Source of the DNA: Muribaculaceae bacterium
GTDB taxonomy: Bacteria; Bacteroidota; Bacteroidia; Bacteroidales; Muribaculaceae
Direction: 5' to 3'
Length of the DNA: 6,639 bases
Assembly (NCBI GenBank): GCA_029051445.1
Contig: JAIDKP010000025.1
Location: 1 to 6,639 of the forward strand
The position numbers and the translations under genes were made by a program. This document shows positions 1 to 6,636 of this stretch, one piece after another (the first letter of the stretch is position 1; each line of letters opens with the position of its first letter). Under the pieces are notes generated by a model that did not search any database, was not told where the DNA came from, and saw only the letters and a list, made by a program, of their open reading frames with translations.

Positions 1-34
1 GTGTTGTGCCATACATGTAGTTGCTTCCGCGCTA
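1..34 (-). other. In-frame TAG inside the left SusC, with the reading frame continuing past it
   Basis: On the minus strand the left receptor reads ...GVNIN, then TAG at 34-32, then RGSNYMYGTT in the same frame up to the window edge. The residues before and after the stop look like the usual SusC stretch in which a barrel strand is followed by an N-x-N-x-R motif. A single change from CAG (Gln) to TAG would explain it. This could be a real nonsense mutation, a sequencing error or recoding; the sequence alone cannot decide. Confidence 0.6.
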
Positions 35-1633
35 ATTGATATTGACACCGACAGTGGCGGCGAGATCAAGACGGTCGTCAAGGAACTTGCGTGTATAATT
101 GGCGAGGAAGTCATTGTTGATCTCATAGGAGCGGCCATACTGTGTGGATATCGAACCCTCGGTATTCATACCGCTTGGCTGCTGGTCATAGTTGGAGTCG
201 ATAAGAGCGTCGTCAAGCTGAATCTGCGGCAGAGCGTTCTTATAGTCATAATCCGAGTAGTCGAAACCGAAGCGGTAGGTAAGAGTAAGCCCCTTGGTCG
301 GGAAAATGTCGACCTGCGCCTTTCCGAAAACCTGCTTTGAGTTGGTCTCGTTCTTTCGGTTTTCAATATACCAGTACGGATTGGTGAAATCATAGGGAGT
401 GTAATACGCTTCGGGGCTTCCGAACGGAGAATTCGTATTGTGCCTGTACCACTGCATGGGTATGTCACGCGGATGCTCATAAAGAGCTCCTGTCACGTTG
501 CCGTCGGTAAGCGAGGATACCTTTGTGCGTGTTGTGGCAAGATTCATCGAAGTCGATATCTTGAGCCATTTCACGGGCTGGTATGATCCACGGGTAGCAA
601 TAGTATTGCGTCGGTATGAATCGATATCAGTAGGCATTATGCCGTCGGAATTTGTGAAGCTGTATGATGCGTAATAGGTCATCGTCTCATCCTTGCTGCG
701 ACCCGATATCGCCACATTATGGCTCTGCGAGATACCGGTATCGAAGAAGTCACGTACGGCATTCTCGACAGGCGAGTACTGGTGTATGAGCTGCTGGCCG
801 TTCCATATTGGACCATAAATCTGTGTGGAGCCATTCATTTCAGGGCCCCATGATCCATTCTCGATATATGTCTGGTTGCCGTTCCAGCCCTGACCGTAAC
901 GGTTCTGTGCTTCGGGAATATAAGCCACACGTGCGGCCTCGACATTACCCGAATAGGTGATCTCGAAGTTCTTGCCGTCTTTGCCTGAACCGCTCTTTGT
1001 GGTGATGATGATGACACCGTTTGAGGCACGTGAGCCGTAGAGAGCCGTAGCGGCTGCACCTTTCAGCACGGTGAGCGATGCGATGTCATCGGGGGCGATA
1101 TTGTTCACACCGCCTGCCGCAACGGCACGTCCGCCGGTATAGAGAGTCGTGGATGCCAGAGGCACACCATCGACAACATAGAGCGGCTGGTTGTTGCCAG
1201 ATATAGAACCGAGACCGCGGATGTTCACGTTGTTGGCAGAGCCGGGCTCGTTGGAGGTCGTCTGCACCTGCAGACCTGCGACCTTACCCTGCAGAGCTGC
1301 CATGACGTTGTTGGTCTGCGATTTCTCGATCTCGGCGGCACCTACCTGAGTGGCCGAGTAGCCGAGCGACTTCTCCGATCTGGAGATGCCCATGGCAGTC
1401 ACCACAACCTCGTCGAGCATTTCGGAGTCAGTTCCGAGAACGACCTTGATCTCGCCCGGAACGATCTTGACCGTCTGCGAGGTCATGCCGACGTAGCTGA
1501 CGCGCAGTGTTTGCGCACTCGAGGGAACGTTGGCGATGCGGAAATGACCGTCGATATCGGTCTGCGTGCCAAGCGTTGTCCCCTCAACAAGCACCGTGGC
1601 TCCGACAACAGGATCACCGCCCTCGTCGGTCAC
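32..1633 (-). CDS. Silent SusC/RagA-family TonB-dependent receptor, leaderless and ended early by an in-frame TAG
   Basis: Family role: outer-membrane beta-barrel that imports glycans or peptides with a SusD lipoprotein and TonB energy. The 533 residues seen hold the end of a carboxypeptidase-regulatory-like domain (about 1-68, with TDIDGHF and VSYVGM), a TonB-box-like stretch LDEVVVTAMG (73-82), a plug domain (about 95-216, with NIRGLGSISG, PLYVVDG, ALYGSRASNGVIIITTKSG) and the first barrel strands. Family members usually have about 1000 residues, so roughly half is present. The GTG at 1631-1633 is only a nominal start: it aligns with V29 of the right receptor. The frame is open upstream only to a TAA at 1676-1678. 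No signal peptide or promoter-like box was seen in front. The frame stops at TAG (32-34) but remains sensible beyond it. I infer a silent cassette that gains a leader when the neighbouring segment inverts. Family assignment is firm; function after inversion is uncertain because of the TAG. Confidence 0.85.
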   Translation of the reverse strand: MTDEGGDPVVGATVLVEGTTLGTQTDIDGHFRIANVPSSAQTLRVSYVGMTSQTVKIVPGEIKVVLGTDSEMLDEVVVTAMGISRSEKSLGYSATQVGAAEIEKSQTNNVMAALQGKVAGLQVQTTSNEPGSANNVNIRGLGSISGNNQPLYVVDGVPLASTTLYTGGRAVAAGGVNNIAPDDIASLTVLKGAAATALYGSRASNGVIIITTKSGSGKDGKNFEITYSGNVEAARVAYIPEAQNRYGQGWNGNQTYIENGSWGPEMNGSTQIYGPIWNGQQLIHQYSPVENAVRDFFDTGISQSHNVAISGRSKDETMTYYASYSFTNSDGIMPTDIDSYRRNTIATRGSYQPVKWLKISTSMNLATTRTKVSSLTDGNVTGALYEHPRDIPMQWYRHNTNSPFGSPEAYYTPYDFTNPYWYIENRKNETNSKQVFGKAQVDIFPTKGLTLTYRFGFDYSDYDYKNALPQIQLDDALIDSNYDQQPSGMNTEGSISTQYGRSYEINNDFLANYTRKFLDDRLDLAATVGVNIN

Positions 1634-1660
1634 GACACCCGTGACAGTCCTGTTCTGGGC
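1599..1660 (-). repeat. Left inverted repeat of the proposed DNA switch (35 bp perfect within 62 bp)
   Basis: Read on the minus strand, 1660-1626 is identical over 35 bp to 3451-3485 on the plus strand. Similarity continues to 1599 with three mismatches (59 of 62 identical). Beyond this the two receptor genes share only short conserved blocks, such as the 14 bp encoding most of TDIDG. The nucleotide identity is therefore far higher than the protein family alone requires. It encodes AQNRTVTGVVTDEGG-type residues in the same frame as the right copy. Confidence 0.9.
1629..1645 (-). other. Predicted crossover core, left site
   Basis: On the minus strand this reads GTCAC, then the 7-bp spacer GGGTGTC, then GTGAC. 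The 5-bp arms are perfect inverted repeats. A spacer of 6-8 bp between inverted recombinase-binding arms is the standard layout of tyrosine-recombinase crossover sites. The spacer is not symmetric, so it gives the site a direction, and the two sites point toward each other as needed for inversion. The role is inferred. Confidence 0.65.
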
Positions 1661-1671
1661 CTGTTCTGGGC
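1650..1671 (-). repeat. 11-bp tandem duplication at the left repeat
   Basis: GCCCAGAACAG (minus strand) occurs twice back to back: 1671-1661 and 1660-1650. The right site has one copy (3451-3461). The extra copy sits just outside the 35-bp shared block, toward the recombinase. Because 11 is not a multiple of 3, the outer copy is out of frame with the left receptor. It may be a scar of slipped or misaligned exchange, or an extra recombinase-binding site. Confidence 0.85.
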
Positions 1672-1899
1672 GTTTTTACATCTTGTGCCACAAATCGTTG
1701 GCAAGTCAAAAAAAGCACCGGCAAAGCACAAGTGAAAAAAACTTCCATTGCGACCATGACATTTGCATCCGTCGAAGACGGGAATTAATGCCCAGCCCCA
1801 CATCGAGCGCGTGCAGCGCGAAGGTGTGGGGTTGTAACGTTTTGATCGAGCGTGGCCTCGAAGAGGTCGGCTATCCAACGTTTTTCGCGGAGGCGGTTT
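1672..1899 (-). terminator. Non-coding stem-loop cluster downstream of the recombinase, possible transcription block
   Basis: This 228-bp gap lies between the recombinase stop and the left repeat, and I see no credible gene in it. Stem-loops visible are: CCTC-GAA-GAGG at 1856-1866, extendable by wobble pairs; CCCCACATC (1796-1804) with GGTGTGGGG (1823-1831), containing an inner GCGC/GCGC stem; and CCGTC-GAA-GACGG at 1769-1781. On the minus strand, T7 tracts follow at 1741-1735 and 1714-1708, but neither directly abuts a strong stem. A diffuse terminator that keeps recombinase transcripts out of the silent receptor is a reasonable inference. A classical intrinsic terminator is not clearly present. 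Confidence 0.4.
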
Positions 1900-3123
1900 T
1901 CAAGGATGCGTAGGGGTGGAGAGGCTGAGGATTGCATCGCGTTTCAGTGAGTCGACGGCACGCGTGTATTTTTCGGTGTGCCGTATTGTGCTGTGTCCGA
2001 GCAGCGATGCGACAGTCTTGATGTTTGCTCCGTGGTTAAGCAGGTTAAGAGCGAAACTGTGTCGGGCGCAGTGCCACGTAATGTGTTTGTCGATGCCCGC
2101 TGCGGCTGTCCAGCGGCGCAGTGCGGTCTGTGCCACTCTGCGCGACGGGAGGGGGAATACGTGGCTGTCGCGGTCTTTTGTGCCGGGCGATCCGATCAGC
2201 GACAGCAACATCGGGCTGAGCGGGATTACTACGGAACTCGACGAGCTGTGGCCGCGCGTCTTGGCTTGCTCGAATCTCAGAAGCCTGTTTGAGAAATCAA
2301 CATTTTGGTATGTCAGCCTTGTGATGTCGCACCACCTCAGGCCGGCATAGAGGCAGAAGATGAAGCCTCGGCGCACTTCGGGGTTTTCGCCGGCGTAGTG
2401 TGTGGAGGCAAGAAGTATGATTTCGTCATGTCCGAGCACGTCCTTGCGAATGACGTTGGCATCTGTCTTTATGGAGATGCCATCACACGGATTTGCGCGC
2501 AGAACTCCGGCAGCTGTGGCAGCTTTCATTATCTTTTTGAAGCGGGCGTAGAGTGTGTGCGGGCCTTCACCGCGGAACCGGCTGCGAAGATAGTCGGTGA
2601 ATGCGGCTATGACGGCCGGTGTCAGCTGCCGGTCATGCAGCTTGCCGGTGAAATGCGGCATGAGTGGCGTGGACTCGAGAAACTCCCTGAATATGCGGCA
2701 GGCTCTCATTATGTGCCGTCGGTCTGATTTGGTGTATGCATCGTGGTAGTCGAGCATCCACTGCATGATGTCGGTCGCTGTGCTGTGTGGCAGGCTGTAG
2801 CCGCATGTTTCCTCCGACATGCGGCAGTCGCGGTCGTGCCGCAGTTTTCGCGCTATTTGCAGCGTCTGCCGGTTGTGTTGTCTCTGCACGGCGGTTTTCG
2901 GTCTGTGAAACAGATAGAGTCTCAGCCTTTCGTTGTGACGTATGTTCTTGCTGTAGACTTTATTGCTCCGACAGCTTGTGGCTGTTGTCTTGCCATGATA
3001 GTATTCCAGATACAGTGTGATGCGGGCGTCGGATCTCAGGCGCCCCATGAGTTTCGGGTTGTCGCCATAGGTTCCTTCTATAAGAAAAGTATTGTCGGCG
3101 CGAAGTTTTTTGTGTAGATTCAT
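1900..3123 (-). CDS. Tyrosine recombinase (phage-integrase family), probable DNA invertase of the SusC switch
   Basis: Catalyses strand exchange through a covalent 3'-phosphotyrosine intermediate. The 407 residues match the usual length and order of Bacteroidetes integrases. An arm-DNA-binding region comes first (about 33-100, with ARITLYLEYYHG and LRLYLFHRPKTAVQRQHN), then a SAM-like core-binding domain (about 115-215, with LRANPCDGI at its end), then the catalytic domain (about 225-400). All catalytic residues are visible: R263 in GLRWCD, K288 in AKTRG, H351 and R354 in WHCARHSFA, H377 in LLGHS, and the nucleophile Y386 in TEKYTRA, so the enzyme looks intact. The ATG at 3123-3121 gives a complete arm domain; a purine-rich GGAAGG lies about 25 nt upstream, too far for a normal ribosome site. 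It is divergent from the right receptor and lies between the inverted repeats, so I infer that it inverts its own segment. A relic of an integrated element is less likely. Confidence 0.93.
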   Translation of the reverse strand: MNLHKKLRADNTFLIEGTYGDNPKLMGRLRSDARITLYLEYYHGKTTATSCRSNKVYSKNIRHNERLRLYLFHRPKTAVQRQHNRQTLQIARKLRHDRDCRMSEETCGYSLPHSTATDIMQWMLDYHDAYTKSDRRHIMRACRIFREFLESTPLMPHFTGKLHDRQLTPAVIAAFTDYLRSRFRGEGPHTLYARFKKIMKAATAAGVLRANPCDGISIKTDANVIRKDVLGHDEIILLASTHYAGENPEVRRGFIFCLYAGLRWCDITRLTYQNVDFSNRLLRFEQAKTRGHSSSSSVVIPLSPMLLSLIGSPGTKDRDSHVFPLPSRRVAQTALRRWTAAAGIDKHITWHCARHSFALNLLNHGANIKTVASLLGHSTIRHTEKYTRAVDSLKRDAILSLSTPTHP

Positions 3124-3188
3124 AATTATATATTCATGATTTTACCTTCCGTTGTGTCGCCTGTGGCCAAAAAGCACAAAAAATGCAC

Positions 3189-3220
3189 ATTAAGACTTCA
3201 AATGTGTTGAAAATGTTAAT
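3189..3220. promoter_or_regulatory. Nested inverted repeat, candidate operator
   Basis: TTCAA (3197-3201) and TTGAA (3207-3211) are inverted around a 5-bp spacer. They are bracketed by ATTAA (3189-3193) and TTAAT (3216-3220). The dyad lies between the recombinase start and the right SusC promoter, where a regulator could act on either gene. AT-rich DNA produces such dyads by chance, so this is only suggestive. Confidence 0.25.
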
Positions 3221-3289
3221 ATTTTTAGGTCAAAGAAGTTTTTTAGACAAAAAAATCATATCCGTGTGAAAAATGTTTAAAAGTTTTTG

Positions 3290-3297
3290 TATATTTG
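3290..3297 (+). promoter_or_regulatory. Bacteroidales-type -7 promoter box for the right SusC
   Basis: TATATTTG matches the TAnnTTTG consensus of the Bacteroidetes housekeeping sigma factor and is followed by CACCG, a common context around transcription starts in this order. Transcription would begin near 3303, about 90 nt before the ATG. A clear TTTG-type -33 element at the usual distance upstream is not visible, so the promoter may be weak or activator-dependent. This is the only convincing box I see on either strand of the intergenic DNA, and it lies inside the proposed invertible segment. Confidence 0.6.
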
Positions 3298-3393
3298 CAC
3301 CGAAACAATCAGCCAACATTTCCAATAGGCACGTTAATTCATCAGGCGTGATAGTGCTGGTATTTCATTTAATCATTCAATATTCATCTATTT

Positions 3394-3453
3394 ATGAAAA
3401 AATTTCTCTTCATGCTTCTGGCGGTTCTGACGGCGACGCTCGGCGCGTATGCC
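3394..3453 (+). other. Signal peptide shared by the switch
   Basis: Codons 1-20 encode a basic N-terminus (MKK), a hydrophobic core (FLFMLLAVLTATLG) and the cleavage motif AYA, with cutting predicted between A20 and Q21. The repeat starts at the first base of codon 20 (3451), so nearly the whole leader lies on the invertible segment and could serve either receptor. It is the only signal peptide available to the pair in this window. Confidence 0.85.
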
Positions 3454-6400
3454 CAGAACAGGACTGTCACGGGTGTCGTGACCGATGAGGGCGGTGAACC
3501 TCTTGTCGGAGCGACCGTCGCTGTAGTGGGTGGAGGACAGGCAACTGCCACCGATATCGACGGCGCTTTCCGTCTGCAGGCTCCTGCATCGGCCAAGAAA
3601 CTGTCGGTAACCTATGTGGGCATGCAGCCTGCCGAGGTTAGCATTGACTTCAATGCTCCCATGCACATCACGCTCAAGACTTCGCAGCAGGAACTCGACG
3701 AGGTGATGGTCGTGGCTTTCGGTACGTCAAAAAAGCAGGCATTTACCGGTGCGGCCACTGTTGTCAAGGCCGACGAGCTTGCCAAGCACACCACTTCCAA
3801 CGTGTCGAATGCTCTCGCCGGCGCAGTGCCCGGTCTTCAGCTTCGCGGACAGAGCGGCGCTCCGGGCAGCGATAATGCGAGCATAAAGATCCGCGGTATT
3901 GCTTCGCTCTATGCTTCGACCGATCCTCTCATCATCGTCGACGGTGCTCCCTACTCAGCTTCGCTCACCAATATCAACCCCGACGATATCGAGTCTGTAT
4001 CGGTGCTCAAGGATGCCGCTTCGGCTGCCCTCTACGGTGCCCGTGGTGCGGGCGGTGTGATCATCATCACCACCAAGCGCGGCAACACTGCCGACGCGAA
4101 GATTTCTGTCGAGGCAAAATGGGGTGCAAACTCGCGCGCCATCCAGGAGTATGACGTGATCGACAGCCCGGCTGAGTACTATGAGGCGTTCTATAACAAA
4201 CTCTACAACTACGCTGCAAACGTGGGCGGCTATGACAATGAGAGAGCTAATACATGGGCTAACCGTCAGGTTCTCTCACAGCTTCAGTATCAGGCTTATA
4301 CTATCCCGCAGGGAGAAACACTGATCGGGCTCGACGGCAAGCTCAACCCCCACGCTACTCTCGGCTATCAGTACACAGGTAAAAATGGTACTGAATATTA
4401 TATCACCCCCGACAACTGGCGCGATCTCGCTTATCGCACCGGCTTCCGTCAGGAGTACAATGTCAGCGTCAACGGCGGTACAGAGAAAGCGTCATATTAT
4501 GCTTCGGTCAACTATCTTAACGAGGATGGTTATATACAGTACTCGGGCTATGACCGCATCAGCGCACGCGCCAAGGCCGACTATCAGGCTACAAAATGGC
4601 TCAAAGTAGGAGCAAATGTGAATTTCATTCACTCCAAGACTGAGTCAAACGCCAACATGAGCACATCGGCCAGCTCGACCAACCTCATGTACTATACCTC
4701 GGGCATCGCTCCTATCTACCCGGCATTCGTCCGTGTTATGAAAGACGGTGTGCCTGTCATCGCCACCGATTCGCGCGGCTATGAGGCTTATGACTACGGT
4801 GTATCGGGTCAGAACTACAACGGTCTTACCCGTCCGTTCCTCTCGACCGGTAACCCGCTCGGCTCAAACCGCTACAATAAGGTGAACGCCTGGGGCAACC
4901 AGTTCAATGGTACATTTACCGCCGATTTCACTTTCACCGACTACCTCAAAGCCAACGTGACCAGTACCGCGGTGCTCGGACAGACAACCAACTCCGACTA
5001 CCAAAACCCGTTCTATGGCCCGAAAGTAGGTGTTAACGGCGAATTGTATAAGTCGCAGCAGACTTCGACCCGCACCAACAATGTGCAGACTCTTACATTC
5101 CTCAAGACTTTCGGCGACCACTACGTCAACGTGCTTGCCGGTCATGAGTACTATCGCACAAACACCAAGTTCCTCTCGGCAACAGCTCAGGGTGGATTCT
5201 CGCCCGACATCACCGAGATCAACGGTTTCGCCAATAAACTGACTTCATCTTCCTACTCGACCAATTACAACGTAGAAGGATTCTTCGGTAGCGCACAATA
5301 TAACTTCCAGGAGAAATACTATGCCACCGCTTCTTTCCGCCGTGATGCTTCATCGCGTTTCGCCAAAGAGAACCGCTGGGGTAATTTCTGGAGCCTCGGT
5401 GCATCGTGGATTATCAACAAGGATTTCCTGCAGGATGTCAAGTCAATCGATCTTCTCAAACTCAAATTCTCTATTGGTCAGCAGGGCAACGACAACATTG
5501 GTGACTACGCCTATATCGATACATACAACCTCGTGAAGTCAAGCAACACGTTCATGTCATCGGTATTCCGTCAGATTGGTAACAAGGACATCACTTGGGA
5601 GACAACCACCAACATGAATATCGGTGCAGAGTTTGCGTTCTTCAACAACCGTCTTTCGGGCAGCGTTGATGTCTACAATAAAAAAACCTCAAACCTGCTC
5701 TTCTGGCTGTCAGTACCTGAGTCGCTCGGCTCGCGTGGCTACTATGGCAATATCGGTGACATCCGCAACTCTGGTGTCGAGATCGCCCTCAACGCCACGA
5801 TCATCCGCGGTCGCGACTATAGCTGGGATATCAACGTCAATGCTACTCACAATGCTACCAAAATACTGAAACTTCCCGCGTCAAAAACGGCTCAGTACGG
5901 CGGATTCTACGAGTCAAACATATGGTATGAGAAAGGCCAGCCCCTCTACAACTATATGTGTTATGCCTATGCCGGTACAAATGACAAGGGTGAGGCTCTT
6001 TACTGGCGCGATCCGAAGTGGGTCAACAATGACGCATACGGCAACCCCAATCCCAAAGCGCCAAACACATCCGCACCGGCTCCCGAAAAAGTTGAGACAA
6101 CCACCGACATAGGTCTTGCCAACCGCTATACTGTAGGCTCGATTCTTCCGAAAGTTTACGGAGGCTTCAGCACCAATGTCACATGGAAGTCGATCGATCT
6201 CTCACTCACATTCGACTATCAGCTCGGCGGCAAGGTCTATGACGCACGTTATGCCGGTCTGATGAATCCGGGTGAGAACGCATCGAGCGCCGGCAGCAAC
6301 TACCACAAAGACTGGATCAAATCGTGGACTCCCGAGAATCCCACTCAGGAATATCCCCGCTGGCAGTACGGTGACAAATACACCACTGCAAGAAGCGATA

Positions 6401-6636
6401 GGTTCCTCACAAGTGCAAGCTATCTCAACTTCCAGTCGTTCACCGTCGGTTATACTCTTCCCAAGAAGATCATACGTCCCTTCAACAAGGTGCGCATCTA
6501 TGCAGCCGGCGAGAACCTCGGATTCATCAGCGCACGTCGCGGCCTCGATCCACGCTACTCCTACACCGGTAACGCGTCGATGTCGGTGTACTCACCGGCG
6601 CGCACGATCTCAGGCGGTATCCAGGTTTCTTTCTAA
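3394..6636 (+). CDS. SusC/RagA-family TonB-dependent outer-membrane receptor (expressed copy)
   Basis: Active uptake of a glycan, peptide or other nutrient across the outer membrane, normally as a complex with a SusD-like lipoprotein; the substrate cannot be told from sequence. The 1080 residues are full length for the family. Order: signal peptide (1-20); carboxypeptidase-regulatory-like domain (about 23-95, with TGVVTDEGG, TDIDGAF, VTYVGM); TonB-box-like LDEVMVVAFG (101-110); plug (about 117-230, with IKIRGIAS, PLIIVDGAPY, ALYGARGAGGVIIITTKRG); and a C-terminal barrel ending in ISGGIQVSF with the terminal Phe typical of outer-membrane barrels. The ATG at 3394 is chosen because it gives a proper signal peptide. 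A -7 box lies about 100 nt upstream. The stop is TAA at 6634-6636. Codons 20-31 coincide with the 35-bp inverted repeat, so the leader is detachable by inversion. The SusD partner is presumably just downstream, outside the window. Confidence 0.96.
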   Translation: MKKFLFMLLAVLTATLGAYAQNRTVTGVVTDEGGEPLVGATVAVVGGGQATATDIDGAFRLQAPASAKKLSVTYVGMQPAEVSIDFNAPMHITLKTSQQELDEVMVVAFGTSKKQAFTGAATVVKADELAKHTTSNVSNALAGAVPGLQLRGQSGAPGSDNASIKIRGIASLYASTDPLIIVDGAPYSASLTNINPDDIESVSVLKDAASAALYGARGAGGVIIITTKRGNTADAKISVEAKWGANSRAIQEYDVIDSPAEYYEAFYNKLYNYAANVGGYDNERANTWANRQVLSQLQYQAYTIPQGETLIGLDGKLNPHATLGYQYTGKNGTEYYITPDNWRDLAYRTGFRQEYNVSVNGGTEKASYYASVNYLNEDGYIQYSGYDRISARAKADYQATKWLKVGANVNFIHSKTESNANMSTSASSTNLMYYTSGIAPIYPAFVRVMKDGVPVIATDSRGYEAYDYGVSGQNYNGLTRPFLSTGNPLGSNRYNKVNAWGNQFNGTFTADFTFTDYLKANVTSTAVLGQTTNSDYQNPFYGPKVGVNGELYKSQQTSTRTNNVQTLTFLKTFGDHYVNVLAGHEYYRTNTKFLSATAQGGFSPDITEINGFANKLTSSSYSTNYNVEGFFGSAQYNFQEKYYATASFRRDASSRFAKENRWGNFWSLGASWIINKDFLQDVKSIDLLKLKFSIGQQGNDNIGDYAYIDTYNLVKSSNTFMSSVFRQIGNKDITWETTTNMNIGAEFAFFNNRLSGSVDVYNKKTSNLLFWLSVPESLGSRGYYGNIGDIRNSGVEIALNATIIRGRDYSWDINVNATHNATKILKLPASKTAQYGGFYESNIWYEKGQPLYNYMCYAYAGTNDKGEALYWRDPKWVNNDAYGNPNPKAPNTSAPAPEKVETTTDIGLANRYTVGSILPKVYGGFSTNVTWKSIDLSLTFDYQLGGKVYDARYAGLMNPGENASSAGSNYHKDWIKSWTPENPTQEYPRWQYGDKYTTARSDRFLTSASYLNFQSFTVGYTLPKKIIRPFNKVRIYAAGENLGFISARRGLDPRYSYTGNASMSVYSPARTISGGIQVSF
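3451..3512 (+). repeat. Right inverted repeat of the proposed DNA switch (35 bp perfect within 62 bp)
   Basis: Positions 3451-3485 are the exact inverted copy of 1626-1660; 3486, 3498 and 3502 are the mismatches up to 3512. The perfect part encodes A20 to D31 of the receptor (short of the last base of codon 31), and the mismatches start at that wobble base. Both sites lie in the same codon frame, so exchange anywhere in the block gives an uninterrupted receptor. Confidence 0.9.
3466..3482 (+). other. Predicted crossover core, right site
   Basis: GTCAC and GTGAC flank the spacer GGGTGTC, the same 17 bp as the left core in opposite orientation. It covers codons 25-30 (V-T-G-V-V-T), the first conserved strand of the regulatory-like domain. 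The DNA is thus both a candidate recombination site and a conserved protein motif. Exact cleavage positions are not known from sequence. Confidence 0.65.

Larger units (their letters stand above)
3124..3393. promoter_or_regulatory. AT-rich divergent regulatory region between recombinase and right SusC
   Basis: These 270 bp separate two divergent starts and contain no credible gene. A good rightward -7 box lies at 3290-3297. I found no leftward box matching TAnnTTTG for the recombinase, so its promoter is unassigned. A nested dyad lies at 3189-3220. The right receptor's leader RNA would be about 90 nt. A weak nested hairpin is possible within it (GCAC 3329-3332 with GTGC 3354-3357, and ATCA 3341-3344 with TGAT 3349-3352). 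No Shine-Dalgarno precedes the ATG at 3394; the A/T-rich sequence there is typical of Bacteroidetes starts. Confidence 0.65.
1661..3450. other. Proposed invertible segment carrying recombinase, promoter and signal-peptide leader
   Basis: This 1790-bp stretch is bounded by the two perfect 35-bp inverted repeats. It contains the stem-loop region, the tyrosine recombinase, the divergent regulatory region, and the ATG and first 19 codons of the right receptor. Inversion would move the promoter and leader to the left receptor, producing a 561-codon frame that runs to the TAG at 32-34, and would leave the right receptor leaderless. The recombinase keeps its own upstream region in either orientation, so switching should not turn off its expression. 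Only one orientation is visible here; actual flipping is inferred. Confidence 0.8.

Noticed and set aside
488..510. CTGTCACG inside the left SusC, resembling part of the crossover core
   Set aside because: Only about 8 bp match and there is no GTGAC arm at the right spacing. It encodes part of the barrel and is likely chance.
1549..1562. 14-bp identity to 3550-3563 in the two receptors, outside the main repeat
   Set aside because: It encodes the conserved TDIDG motif of the regulatory-like domain, is short, and is flanked by diverged sequence. It is better explained by protein conservation than by a second recombination site.
1630..1878. 82-codon minus-strand frame that runs into the left repeat and reads AQNRPRTG near its end
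   Set aside because: The AQNR match to the right leader comes only from the out-of-frame outer copy of the 11-bp duplication. The rest has no domain or signal peptide and crosses the stem-loop region.
1566..3117. Several plus-strand open frames of 70-144 codons across the recombinase
   Set aside because: They are antisense to an intact recombinase with all catalytic residues and show no recognisable motifs of their own.
1900..3123. Recombinase as the integrase of an inserted mobile element
   Set aside because: No other element genes or direct-repeat attachment sites are seen. The flanking repeats are inverted and lie inside two homologous genes, which fits an invertase better.
3388..3666. 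Antisense frames at both repeats sharing residues such as GHDTRDSPVLG
   Set aside because: They are the antisense of the two inverted repeats. The shared residues reflect the DNA repeat and are not evidence of a protein family.
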